DNA of 64,000 nt from Ophiobolus disseminans (lineage: Eukaryota; Ascomycota; Dothideomycetes; Pleosporales; Phaeosphaeriaceae), in contig MU006227.1 of NCBI GenBank assembly GCA_010093685.1, positions 684,154-748,153 of the forward strand. Reading direction: 5' to 3'. The notes below the pieces were generated by a model. The model was not told where the DNA came from, searched no databases, and saw only the letters and a list, made by a program, of their open reading frames with translations. The translations under genes and the position numbers were made by a program. Below, in pieces: positions 12,176 through 24,559 of this stretch (position 1 is the first letter of the stretch; the number at the start of each line of letters is the position of its first letter).

Positions 12176-12787
12176 GGATCCGGTTGCTGCAGATGTCGTG
12201 AGTGTTGGTGTTGGTGTGTTCGTTCACAGCGCGTGCATTGGCGCGACAACGGGGCTCAAGCGGGCGATTCGGCAGTGCGCGCGTGCAGTCGGCTGCTGCA
12301 GCGTCTGTAAAATGCTTGCGATAGTCGTAGGTATTCCGAATGATTCGTGCGAATAATGCGAATAGTGGTGGACGCGGTAGAGAGTTCGTGGCACGGGAGC
12401 AGGGAAGTGGTGTGTGCGGTGGCTCCTGCCATGATGAGCGGGCAAGTAAACAAACCATGCGCGCTAGTGCCCAATCGAGCGACGCACATGACCTCACCAC
12501 GCAACGCCGCCTCTCGAAGTCACATTCATAGTTCATCGTCATTGCAAGCCACACATATGCACAGTCTCCTGAAAAATGTATTTGCTTCGTAGTCCACGAC
12601 CTAGGCCGCTTGACATATGTAGTAGATGACACACTGCCGCTCAAAACGCCCAAGAAGAAGCAGCGCACGAAGCCGCTCATCCATGTGCTCTCATATCATC
12701 GTTTCGTTTCAAAGAAAACCTGCCTATCCAAGCCTGACATTCCTTTTGTGTATCCATTCCATGTATCTTTCAACGCTGATTCTACCT
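12176..12787. other. Intergenic region between DSN1 and the PS decarboxylase gene
   Basis: Contains the promoter side of DSN1 and the 3' UTR of the phosphatidylserine decarboxylase gene, both on the minus strand. Overlapping short open frames on both strands show no protein-like features. Confidence 0.4.
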
Positions 12788-15700
12788 CTACATCCCAGCT
12801 CCGGGCATGGGCCCCGTAACGCCTTCTGGCGCAAGACTGCCTTCGATGCGGCGCTTCGCGTCCTGCTTTTCTTCCATCGTGGGATTTGCCTTGCGCATAT
12901 CGGGGAGATGGGCCGCCCGGTTGGGGCTGTGACCGATGGACATTCCGACGCGGACCTGAAGATTTGTTAGTGAGAGACGTGGTGGTGATGCGGGAGGTTA
13001 CTTACAAGGGTCTCCAAAGCTGAGTTGGAATTGTCGACCAAGTCGTCATCGTACTTCATCTGGCCAGGCTCGAAGAGAACCAGAAGAGTACTGCCACCGA
13101 ACTTGAAGTAGCCGAGCTCTTCGGCACGCTTCACCTGTTCGCCCTTCTTGCGCGTGATGACCGTGCTGCCCACCATCATGGCACCAATGCAGATCACCAT
13201 AACGCGGCCGTGAGCAACGGAATCAATTGGGCAGATGACACGGATGTTCTCGCCATAGACGTCGAGAGCGGAGCGGATGGCCATTGGATTGACGGTGTAG
13301 TATTCTCCCTCGATAAGCTTTGGCTCGTCCAGAACACCATCAACCGGAATGTGGAAACGATGATAGTCTTGTGGTGCAAGGCGGAAGATGCCGAGTGAGC
13401 CACCATGGTAGCGCTTCGCGTCTTGTGGGTAAGCATCGCCTAGAAGGCGTTCCACGGTGAACTCTCGGCCCTTGACCCAAATGGACTGCGCAGAGTCAAT
13501 GGTATTGAACACAACGGAGCGACAGTCGGCCGGGGAGACTATGACGCGTGGATCTTCTGGTGCAGAGCACGGGCGCGCAGTTGGCTTCAGGGCTCGGTAG
13601 AAGAACTCATTGAAGCTCTTGAACTCGGAGGTGGGTAGGAGCACTTCAGTCATGTCCAGCTGGTGAAAGGCGATGAACGCCGGGATCTCGGCAGCTGAGG
13701 CTGGGTCGTCGTACTTCTTTCCCTGCTTGATGCTGAGTGATTTGAGGAGTTTTCGGACTACCCGTGTTAGCACAGTGCAATGATGCGACGATGGAAACAC
13801 TTACTTCGCTTCTTCTCCATATTGCTGGACTTCAAGCCCTTGTAGAGCAAGCGGATACCCAAGCGAACGTAGACGCTCATGCGCTCTTCGTTAATCTGGC
13901 CAGTGATACGGTCTTGGACGAGGATGTTGGCAGAGTTGGCGCCGAGCTTGTAGCCACCATACGAGATCTTAGTGATGACCTTGGAGTACCACTTGCGCTG
14001 GGCCTGGCTAGATGTGACGAAGCCAGCCATGACGATGTTGTTGACCTGCCGCCAATCCTGGCTGGCACAAGTAGCGATATGTGTAATGATGTTAGCATCC
14101 GACCTCTTGTTTAGCTTCGGTTGGTGGCAGATCGGGCACTCGCGGATCTCGATAACGTGCTCTTCACCCTTTTCGTCGGCCAAGTCATCGATCTGGATCG
14201 CGTCGCCCTCTTCACCAGCCTTACCGAGGTAGTTAGTCTCAAGCGCAGGTATGGAGGTACTGGAGGCATTCTTGTTGATAGGTGTTAGGTTGCCGGATTG
14301 CAGGGAAGGGGTAGATGCGCCCGGTGTCAAGAAGCCGCTCGTAGAGGCAAGGTTGTTCGGTTTGTAGTCGGTGGCTTGCAGCTTGTCCTCCAGACAGATG
14401 ACCGCCTCATCAAACGTCAACAGGCCTTCGCCATTGTGCTGGTGGGCGAAACGATCAAAAAAGCCATCGATGGTCGACTCGTGTAAGGTAGATCCTAACG
14501 TGTCCAGCATGGTGGTGAGCTCAACCTTGTCAAGCAGGCCGCTGTCGTCAGCGTCATACTGCTTCAGCATGGCTCGCCAGAACTGTTGCCGCAGGGCAGT
14601 GTACGGAAGGTACTTGGCTCGGACGTATAAAGTTGGGTTGTGCTTGTCCTCCCACCGTTCCTTGTGCTTCATCTCTAGCGGTAGTGTGTACATCTTGAGA
14701 TCCTGGTCGTCTACGGCCATGGGATCTGCCACAACCGTGCCGTTTGGCGTACCCGGCATCAGGTTGCCGTTCGAGTCGGAGGATGGATTGCTCGTTGGAG
14801 CGGGAGGCATGGGTTGCCCAGAAGAGAGCGAGCTCGAGGAGTTCTCCTTCTTAAGAGATGGCCGACCCATTCGAGACAGGCTGTGGGAGGAGGAGGACCG
14901 CGACATTGGGAGGCGGAAGCGGGACCGCCTGGCTTCGGATTGCGACTGAGTACCTGGGGAGTCTGACGGCTCTGGGAGCTTGTAGAGGCCGGTCTCAGGG
15001 TCTGCCTGTGGAGCGACAGACACGGGCTTCTCGAGCGGGAAGCTGACTGTGCCGACATAGTCGTTTCCGGAAAACTTGTCCTTGTCGATCACCGTGAAGC
15101 TGACGTGGTAGTTGACCTCGTGGCGCAGGACTTGGAACACGAGCTTCTCGTCGAACACGGGGTTCAGGTTGTGGTTGATCGTCTTGGTGCGGTACGTCTT
15201 CTTCCCGAGCGAGGTCACGACGAAGGGGTCCATGTCGAACGAGGTTCTTGTGACGTTGCGCTCCGGGGGCAGATCGGTGATCTTGGAGATCTCCAAAAAC
15301 AGGACGCCTGCAACATCGCCGTTGCTCGAGTACTCGTAGCCGCTCATCTGCTTGGCCTTCTTCTTCAGCTTGGCCAGCTTGAGCCGCTTGCGCCGCTTCT
15401 CGCGCTTCTCGGCGTTCTTCGACTCGTCCAGCGCCTCGTCGGAGCTCTCCTCGTCGTCATCCTCGACGTCTGTGTTGTTGCTGTCGGCGCGCAGCAGATC
15501 TTCGGCCTCTTCCTCGTCGGGGCTTGGCGAGTTTCCTGCAATGGCGAGGAACTTCTGCAAGAGGGCCTCGGGGGCCGCAGACGGGTTGCTCGTGTCGACG
15601 AGCGAGAACTGGATCTGGATCTCGCCCGTGACGACCGACTTTTTCTTGCCGGTGCGGCGCGACTCGAGGGGGAACCAGCGGGGCTCCTGCAGTGGGTGGG

Positions 15701-16258
15701 CGTTCATGAACTGGTCCTCGAGCAGCACGTCAAACTCGCCCATGTAGTCCTTGCCGAAGCGGTCCTTGTCCCAGCAGCAGATCTCGAGGAGGAGGCTTTG
15801 CTCGCCCACAATGGGCAGGTCGAGGATCGTGTTCCATTCCGGGTTCAGGGTTTTGTTGATGGTGGGCGTGGCTTCCTTTGCATCACCGAGGGAAAGCACG
15901 AGGTACTGCGCAGTCAGCAGCTGGCACAACTGCGTCGAACACTGCCTGGGGCATCAATGCATGTAATTGACATACTCACCGGATCAGACGTTCCGCTGCG
16001 GTCCTTTGCAGCAAGGTTCCGGCCCTACAGCGCTGGTTAGCTGGCCGCTCTCCTCCGCGGGGAACGGCGCAAGCGTACCTTGATTACGTTCGCCCTCAGC
16101 ATCAGGCCGGGCTTTGCCTGCTCCATGTTGCGCTTGGGGCTGCCTTGACGGCTGCCGGGGACGCTGGTGGGTGTGGAATTGGGGCCGTTGGAACTGTGGC
16201 TGGTCTTGAAGCGGGTGGGGAGGGACAGCTTGCTGGTAAACGGAGGTCGCGGCATCAT
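12788..16258 (-). CDS. PSD2: Phosphatidylserine decarboxylase, C2-domain type (Psd2 class)
   Basis: Makes phosphatidylethanolamine from phosphatidylserine in the endomembrane system, using a self-generated pyruvoyl cofactor. Five exons, 16258-16079, 16024-15980, 15905-13805, 13757-13006 and 12955-12788, give 1081 residues. A first C2 domain lies at about 50-175. After an acidic/basic linker a second C2 domain lies at about 275-370. An EF-hand-like loop DADDSGLLDKVE is near 525-537. The decarboxylase domain starts near 776. It shows the Asp of PADCR (about 853), the His of DYHRFH (about 908) and the self-cleavage motif GGST at 996-999; the Ser becomes the pyruvoyl group. The start is the first of two tandem ATGs. 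The domain order matches fungal Psd2-type enzymes and not the mitochondrial Psd1. Confidence 0.95.
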
Positions 16259-17743
16259 GGGCTACGTCGATTGCATACGCCGCCGTGGCTATGCGGAACC
16301 TGCTTGCTGGGCCGCCGTAGCCAAGAATTGCTTGATGTGTCGCGCCGCGCGTGGGCAGTCTTGTCGTTTCTACGGCATGCAGAACTGCCGTCTAGGGTAT
16401 CATGGGGCTCGGGGTGCTAGGTGAGGTATATAGGATAGGTAGCATGCACGCCTGAGCCTCGGACGGGAGGTGATCTGGGGGCCGTCGTCGCACGCACGCG
16501 AGCTGAAAGGTAGTCAGGCACCTGCCAGGCCCGCTCTGGCAGCTATGGCGCACCTGGGCTGGTGGGAGGGAGCGCTTTCCGGAACCTGCGGGGGCTTGTG
16601 CGGCGGCCTTTGCGATAGAGACACTGTCTTGCTCGCGAGCTGGCTACACGTTCGGCTGCTTATATATAGCAGCACCCAGCCTGCCTGCCTGCCTCACAGT
16701 ACCGTCGATACGGCGCAGGCTGTCTCTCGCATGAATGTCAAGCACCGTCACAGCACCGGCTCCGAGTGGACCGACATACGCAGCTCTCCCCTATACTAGA
16801 TACTTTAGTGCTACTCACACGTCAATTGCATGCAATCAGAACGTGGTTGAAAATGCCGCAGCACCGCCTGGAACTTCTTTGTCCACCACACGCAAAAGGC
16901 TGACACCCAACGTCCCAACGCCTCTACTTCGCGAGTTCTGCGGCGAAACTGCTGCATCGAGCATCACCGCGCCTGCTATCTGGTGGTCTAGAGCCCTACC
17001 CGACCATTTCCCAACACGTCTAGCCGCATCAACTCTACCCTCATGTACTCCATGGGCACCTTCCACCTTAGTCGCACATAGTCGTAAAGCGCCTGCCGCC
17101 TTACGACGCAAGGTACATTGGAACGGCAACTGCTCATCCTGCTCGGTGTGTAACAGGGCGAGGCGCTGCAATGCCACAGTCAGCCTCCACCTCTCCTCAT
17201 TCACGCACTTTGTCATTCGTCGTGTTTCGTGTGCGATACACCACACAAGCCACGGCGTCAGCACGCCAATCTGGGCATTCTGCTATCAAACTGCCAGATA
17301 TGCCACTTGTCAGGATGTCCACGGAACCGTGTAGTGGGGTATACGCTACTTGCGATTCATGCTGACATGGATGAAGACGTCATTAGGCCCTATTTTCTTG
17401 TGGAACTAACACCTAAGCAAGCTCTTCTCCACAGAATGATCTGTTTGCCGGTGCCCGCATGGACGAACGAGTCGACGTTGAACAGACCGGACGGTTTAAC
17501 GGACTTCACAACTCCATCATCTATAACAAGACATCGCCCACAGTGAACAAATTTCCAATCCACTCATTATGCTGATCAACCCATAGACACATCCGCAGAG
17601 ATTGAAGAGTGCATATCAGATTATTACAATCCTACAAATACCTCGAATCTATCATCATATCGTAACCGATCTACATTCAATGAACATTCCTCCCAAGCAA
17701 AGGTAGAATATATGACCAAGCCACTCAAGCCCCAACCTCCCTC
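16259..17743. other. Intergenic region upstream of the PS decarboxylase gene
   Basis: About 1.5 kb between the cupin stop and the PS decarboxylase start. A TATATATA core at 16661-16668, flanked by GCTGCT/AGCAGC arms, lies about 400 bases upstream of the decarboxylase ATG and could be a TATA element. A (GCCT)4 run occurs at 16679-16694. No gene is evident. Confidence 0.4.
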
Positions 17744-18296
17744 CTACAACTTCGACTTAACAACCTCCTCCCTACCCTTCAACCCCGGATGCTCATTAAT
17801 CACCTCCCTCGTGACCGCGAAGAACGCCGTTCCGCCCGACTTGGAGCTAAACTGCGCCTTGGAGCCCACATGGAAGAACGCAAAGTCGCCAGCCACGAGA
17901 TGGTGCGTCACGCCCGTCGCCTCGTCTAAGACATCGATTTGGCCTGATAGCACGTACTTTGTCTCTTCGTATGTGTAGGTGGGGATGTTGCGTGTGGGCC
18001 CGGGTATGATGCGGTAGAAGCCGGATGTGAGGTAGGTTGGGGTGTCGGTTGTTTTGGTGCGGACGCTGGGATGGGGTTAGATGAGTCGGTGGAGGAAAAG
18101 AAGGGGAGAAGTGGAGAAAGGGGGGGACGTACGAGTGGAAATCTGCTACGATTGCGCTCTCGCCTTCGGGGATGGGGATGTATTCGTGGCCGGCGCCTTT
18201 GATGATTGTGAGGGGAACGGGAGACACTGGAGGGCGTGAGTACGTGTTTCCATACGTTTGAGCTGTATAGCGCGGAGAGATAGGTCTTGACTCACT
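17744..18296 (-). CDS. Small cupin-fold protein (EutQ-like), start codon split by an intron
   Basis: A 138-residue single-domain cupin. The model has three exons: a coding A at 18296, then 18226-18133, then 18065-17744. The first intron (18295-18227, GTGAGT to CAG) separates the A from the TG of the start codon. This gives ATG TCT CCC GTT, read MSPVPLTIIKGAGHEYIPIP. No other Met occurs anywhere in the frame, so no downstream start exists. The C-terminal half carries the cupin strands: TYEETKYVLSGQIDVLDE, then HHLVAGDFAFFHVGSKAQF. It resembles the sugar-binding-like cupins annotated EutQ-like in fungi. The substrate is unknown, and no metal-binding His triad of the usual HxH form is visible. 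Confidence 0.75.
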
Positions 18297-20405
18297 GATA
18301 ACAGTTTTTGGATGGTTGAGTTGAGGGTGATGGTTGATGAATTTTAGTTGATCGAGTTGAAGGTGCAGCTAATTGGTAAAAATACTACAGCACATTCGGG
18401 GCATTGATCATTATAAACGATCAAGCTTGTACCCACAAGCCCGTCACGCAATCCCCTCGTTTGTACATCGCAGCTCTATTCATGCGCGCATTGCGTTGGT
18501 ACAGCATTATCGCGTCGTCTCCGCGCCGTGATAGTTGTCTGCATTGGGTAAGTCGTGCCCGACGCCCCAGCGTAGATAATCTGAACATTGCATTTTGGTC
18601 GGCTCCACTTTCCCCGAATTTATTCTTCGCTGTATGGCAAGGGAAAGATTTATTTAGGTGTAGCGTACGGAGAGGATTACAAGTAGTTCTGGATGAGGCA
18701 ACCGGAAGGAAAAGACATGTGAGCTCGATGGCTGAGCAACCAGTTGCGAAATCCGAGGTATTCAAGAACCAGCCACGACCTAAGCTCACTAAAATCAATG
18801 CTGCTACGCGTTGATAGTGCCAGCTATTCACATGCCAGAAAAATGCAAACCCAGCAAGGAAAGCGCGGGAAAGTACGAACCGCCCGTCCCTGTCCTCCAT
18901 CCCGAGGTCATCATCATAGCACCACAACTCAACTTCGTCAAATAACCGCGTATTCGTCCACAACGACTGCACGAAACCTAACACCGCGGAGCAGCTAGGA
19001 AAGAAATTGGGCAATCTTGCAATCATTCCATACCATGCGAAACACAAAAAGACCGCTCTTTCATATGTACAGTTCCTCCAACCGCGGACACAAAACTCCC
19101 ACCACCCACTTCTTAAAACTCCTTGTTCGATACTAAATTCCAATCGTCTACATGGATACACCAACATTAAGATGCAAAGTAATAATCCTACCTGACATTC
19201 AATGTACGTACCCGTGCAGTCACGTCAAAATCTCGATACCAGGTGTATGAAAGGATAATACTCAGTATCCCTCAGAAAAGCGGTCTACAATCCCATATAT
19301 AGCCCAACCCTTCCCCCGCGCACCGTCCCACAAGCCCTGCCTACATCTCGCTTACCCCAAACCTAGGTTGGCACCATGCACTCGGGTTCCAACCTATCCC
19401 TTACTCGTACCCGTCCTTACTCCTCGGACGCACTCTACCCGCGCCTTGATAATCACCCAGTCCAACACTTACACATCACCCTCCCATTCCAACCCCTTGT
19501 CCATCGTATGAAACACCTCATACCAACCTATACAAAAAGGAGTTAATCAAAGTGTAAATGTGTTGCTACACCAACAATCTAGCATCGTACTCGAATGTTG
19601 GGGTAATCTTAATCTCACTTCCTCTTACACAAGTCAACAATGCAAGGCGGGGCGGGAATAAGCACCGAACACGACACACTACGATACGCGAGTGAGTAAC
19701 CGCCCTGGACCCGAGTCTAATTCTCGTCGTGGTGTTTGTTTGCCAGCCAGGACAAAGAAAGGGATGTCCCTTGCTTTATCTAGTCCGAGGGCGCGTGACA
19801 AGGTGACGAGGCGAGAAAAGCGCCACAAGCGGAGCAAAACTCTGTTCAAACAGACTCTCAAGTGGCACTCAATCGTAGCAGAAAAGAATTATAATATCAG
19901 ATGCATTCATTTCACACTACATACCCTATCGCACAAGTGGCAGATCTACACGTAAAGAACAGACACGACGCAACGATACGCCACATCCAACACAGCAAAA
20001 ACAAGAGAAGAAGAGAACTTGTTTCAATAGGTACGAGAGAAGGGAATGGTATTAGAAAAAAGGTTTCGCGCGCCGCTTGGTCTCTTTGCACCGCTCAACT
20101 GGGCTGGGACAAGACTTTCTTTGTGTGATGCTTTCCTCCTACTGCATCCTACCAAAAACAGCCAGGAAAGACCAATGGTCATCTGTGTGTGTGGTTGGCC
20201 CCCCTAGCCCGCCCGCAGGGTATCAATCAAAGAAAAAGCGCCCCCCGGACTGGTAGGTAGACTCCCGCAAGTACGGGGACGGCGCTGAAGCTAAAGGCCC
20301 ACAACGCCTGTGATGGAGACGACATAATGTACGGCCATCGTCAAGTAACATGCAACTGAAGATCCAGATTGGAAATGTTCGATTTTGCTCCGCCGCTCGC
20401 TTTCG
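18297..20405. other. 2.1 kb intergenic region between cupin and G-alpha genes
   Basis: Holds the promoter of the cupin gene at the left and the long 3' UTR side of the G-alpha gene at the right. A 248-codon minus-strand frame (18421-19167) lacks any protein-like pattern and I do not call it. No repeat or RNA gene was seen. Confidence 0.4.
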
Positions 20406-21614
20406 TTATATTAGACCGCATAATCGCAGGTTCTCCTGGATGATAATGTCTGTGCAGTGTTAGTGATGGACATGCGATGCAACAATATGTGAGACTCACC
20501 ATTTACAGCCGCCATGACGAATCGAATTTGCATGGTGTCGGTGGCGCAGGTGAAATGTGTGTAGATCTGCTTGGTCTCGTGCTGGTTGAGCGAGACGAAG
20601 CGGTTCAGAATGTAGTCGCAGGCTGCAGCGTAGTCTGGGCCGCCCTCGTAGTCGGGGAAGTAGTTCTTCATTGGGCTGACGGGCAGCTTCTCCTTGAATC
20701 TGTCGATCTTGTTCAGGAACAGGATGATGGATGTCTTGACGAACCACCGCGAGTTGCAGATGGAGTCGAACAATGTGAGGGCCTCCTGCATGCGGTTCAC
20801 GGTCTCGTCCTCGAAGAGGAGCTGGTCGTACTCGGAGATGGCGACAAGGAAGAGGATGGTGGTGACGTTCTCGAAGCAGTGTATCCACTTCTTCCGTTCT
20901 GAGCGCTGGCCGCCGACGTCGAACATGCGGTATGTGAGGTCGCCGATGATGAAGGTGGTCTCGGTGATACCCGTGGTCTTGACACGCGAGCGGAGGACGT
21001 CCTGGTCGTTGGGAATGTAGTCGGGGGCGGCAATGCGGTCGATCGAGTCGAAGTAGCTGGGATGGTCAATGAATGAGATTGTGTGAAGTGAAGGAGCACT
21101 CACTATTTGGCCGAGTCGTTGAGCTGGTACTCGCGCGAGCGCTGGAAGCACTGCTGCACGCCGGCGTCCTTCCAGAGCACGCCAATGGCGTTGCCGACCT
21201 CGGGCGGTAGGCTGTCGCCCTCGATCTGTGCGGGTTGCATGAAGATGGTCTGCACGTGGTACTCGGCGCGCTGGTCGTCGAGGGGCAGCTCCAGCGACTC
21301 CATGGCCTCGAGGATGACGCGCATCGACTGGACTGTGTTGCTGAAGATGATCTCCTTGAACGACTCCCGCTCGTCGCGCGAGTAGCCGCCCTCATGGATG
21401 AGCTTCATCTGCTTGAGGATGGTCGACTTGCCGGACTCTCCGGCACCTGCAAGCTGTTAGGGCGCTGCGCCTGAGCGGAGTCGCACGGGTACTGACCGAG
21501 CAGCAGCATCTTGATCTCGTTGCGCTGCATCATCTTGTCGCGCTTGAGCTGGTTCTCAATCTCCTCGTTCCGCTGCTTGCCCTCCTTCTCCTCTGTGCTC
21601 ATTCCGCAACCCAT
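20406..21614 (-). CDS. FadA: Heterotrimeric G-protein alpha subunit, group I (FadA/GNA-1 type)
   Basis: Plasma-membrane GTPase that relays receptor signals controlling growth, conidiation and secondary metabolism in filamentous fungi. Four exons, 21614-21497, 21446-21104, 21056-20500 and 20449-20406, give exactly 353 residues, the standard length of this subgroup. MGCGMS at the N terminus is a myristoylation (Gly2) and palmitoylation (Cys3) signal. The GTP-binding boxes are GAGESGKS (about 40-47), DVGGQ, NKID and TCAT. The C terminus CGLI puts a Cys at position -4, the pertussis-toxin type site of the Gi class. The very short last exon (44 bases) supplies only the C-terminal tail. Identification is secure; the symbol follows the Aspergillus name. 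Confidence 0.97.
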
Positions 21615-24559
21615 CGTGGAGGCGAGGGTGTGTGATTATTAGGGTGTAAAGGTGTCTAGCGATGTTCCGTCGCGGTCGGCCAATGTGGAAGTCTGGAGAA
21701 AAGTATTAGTAGCAGTTCCAATACGGCGCAATGTGGTGCAGCTGTTACGCGCGGTGCGGCAAGAGACGGCGAGGCAGTGGCAGGGTGGTGGTTGCGTGGT
21801 CAGACGGCGGCTCTTGGCTGCTAAAACGTCGGGGAAGGCGCGACCAGCATGTGCGGGGAAGGCGCGCTCACCTGTTGTTACAAAGATTACTCGTCGTCAC
21901 GGCAGCGATGGCGTATGAGCGAAGAATGGTGAAGGTGAGGGTGCACTGGTGAAGCCTGGAGGGATGGCTGGCGAGTGAGGGAGTGGCTCGCTTCGCTTCA
22001 AAGGGTCTCAGGGAAGGGCCGTCTGTCACTCTGCGGATCTCAGCAGCGCAACCAAAGACAGGACGCGGTGCAGGCGAGTGTTGCACGGCAGCGGACGGAT
22101 TTAGTCTTTGAAGATGCGAGATGGGAGGTGCAAAAGCAGAGGCTGAGAGCGAGGCAAAGAGGAGGCTTTGGAAGGGCTGCGAAAGGAGACACGCTTGTCC
22201 CGAAACCATCGACGGCATCCTTTCACGCCAGAGCTTTAGCACCGTGCACGGGCCCGCGTGTAGCACCACCCAGCGAGCCCACCCTTCCGACACCTGTCTG
22301 TCCACGGCGACAGCGCTGGACGCGGGCTTCACGGTGTTTCTTGCTGCTACAGGTCTATGTGTGCTGCGTCTATGCGCCGTGAGAGCTGCTCCGCGTCCAG
22401 GATGCATCGATATACGGGTGCTCGCAATATGCCCGCCAGTTCGTCCGCAGCCACACGCTGCTCACCGCACTTAGTGCTTAACAATTGGCCCAGGGCACGA
22501 CAGGTACCATCCGCCGCATTCTCTGCCTGCCCCCAACCGCCTCTGTTGCACCTGTTCGACATGGTTGCGCTGTCCTACCATGACCGCTAGATGCGCTTCC
22601 CGTCCCGCCTAGGTCTGACTAGCTGCTCTTCTAGAAGCCCTGAGGAAGATTAGGGGCCCTTAGTCGAATGAGGTGCTGGCCGCGGACCCACCACCGCCGG
22701 GTCCCAGCGACTTTGAAACGACACTGCACGCTCAATCGCTGCCATCTCACGCTCGTGTTTGGGATAAACAAGCTGCAACCCAGCTTCCGACATGCACCTG
22801 TTTCTGCTGCTGTTCGACGTTTGTCGACGTCTTGTGCCACTCGCCGAAGGTTTCAGCCATGCAAAGCATCGTGTCGCTGCCAGCCACCTGTGCACATCCA
22901 ATCCATCTTGCCCAATGACAGCCTCAGCGCTAGCTCCCATCGGGCGCTCGCCAAACCTCCGTCGCAGCAGTCCTCATCTTCTCGACTCGCGCACCCTCGG
23001 GCCAATCACGCTGTATCCGAGGCTAAAATTCTCACTCTGCTCGCCTTTCCTTCTCCAACTCAAATTTGAGTTTGCTTGCACACAACTTGTGGTAGCATCC
23101 CATAGAGAGACATGTCGAGTTGGACCACGAGTTCGCTGCTGGTTTCCGCAGTGCATGCAGTGAGCCTCGGAATATGACCCACACCATGAAAGCTAATGCA
23201 CCACGGCTGTCCTCCACCTCCTGCCCGAGATGCTCGAGTCAAGCCCTGCAGGGACATCGGAAGATCAACGGGCGACACGTGGGAGCGGTTGGAGGTGGGT
23301 GAAGTGGGAACCGCTCCTAAGAACGGCGCATGAGTTATGAACGCAGCGGAAAGCCATGGAACTGACTCTCGTGGACTCTATCTTGGTGAAAGCCGAAAGC
23401 TTCGCAACGAACTGAACCAACATAGCTCAATGACACTGAACTTCAGAGGTGGAAGCCTTCAAATGGGTTCCAGGCCATGTATATTTTTTCGCAAGTACAT
23501 GCCATCTGACACGCAGCTGGGCCTCAGATTCTATGTTAGTAGATGATCGATCGACACTACGTTATGTGTGCCATATTCGGCCAAGGCCACGTAACAGAGG
23601 CGATATTGCATATGTTCTGCTATAGACAGCAACAAGTGGTGAGCGAGAATCTATCATAAGAGAAAAACGCTCGAGCGTTGCAGAGCTTACGCAACCTGCG
23701 AATAGGCGAGAAATTTTTGGCGAACCCACAACGTCTATCTTTGGCTACTTTTTTCTCTACGAATAGTTTACTCAAAACTCTAGGAGACTTCTTTCCACAC
23801 GCGCTGTCTCGAGATGTTCGACAAACAGAGAAGCTACTGCCACAACTGACAACTGTGGCGAGACCCTGGGTTGCGGCTCAGCAGACAACGAAGCCCAAAT
23901 GCTGTTATGGTCAGTCGATGTGGTGTGTAGCTTCAAGGCGACCGTCATGCAACTACCAACATCGACATTGCAGCACAGCATTACCGCTGCAGACACGTAG
24001 GCCAAGCCCCCGCATTTACATTTTGCACGAAAAGTAGAAGATAGCCGTCCATTCATAGGTTGGCACTGCAGCTTTAAGCGTCGACGTGGGCGCTTAGGCT
24101 GACCAATCCGGTAAGGCGCCGCATGGAACCGCCAGAAATAGCACTCTTGCATCACGACACCATGCGACCACCAGCATTCGGTTCAATCGCTGTTCTTACA
24201 TGTCCCGAGCGCTTACATAGGATGGAAAATAGTCCGAAAAGCCACTAACATGGCGCCTCAGCGGTTGCCTAGGTGCAACGCTGTCCGGGCGCGTGGAGGC
24301 GCCCGATACATATCGACAACCTACCATCCGCCATCAAGTTTACTTTGATGCGTCAACAAAACTTATTGAGACGGAGGATGCGTTACGATTTTCCTTGAGT
24401 TATCTCCTTCAATTTCCTTTGCATCATCGCTGCTGCGCGGCCTTTCCTACTGTCAGCATTACGTTCTTCCTCATGTCTAGATCTCTTTAGTGAGTACTTT
24501 CTGTTCGCCTACGTACCACCGCAACATGCAGCTTACCATTGCCCAGATACTGTATCACT
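21615..24559. other. 2.9 kb gene-free region upstream of G-alpha and the CFEM gene
   Basis: This divergent region is the largest gap in the window. Short open frames overlap on both strands (for example at 21975-22382 and 22668-23069), but none shows a domain, signal peptide or sensible exon structure. It probably contains the extended promoter and 5' UTR of the G-alpha gene. I see no repeats. Confidence 0.4.

Noticed and set aside
15105..16040. 311-codon plus-strand open frame antisense to the PS decarboxylase gene
   Set aside because: It is a shadow of GC-biased coding sequence on the other strand. Its Leu/Val/Gly/Ala-heavy composition is typical of antisense frames and no motif is present.
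18421..19167. 248-codon minus-strand frame between the cupin and G-alpha genes
   Set aside because: Long, but Cys/Trp/Phe-rich in a random-looking way, with no domain, signal peptide or splice context. I could not support it as a gene.
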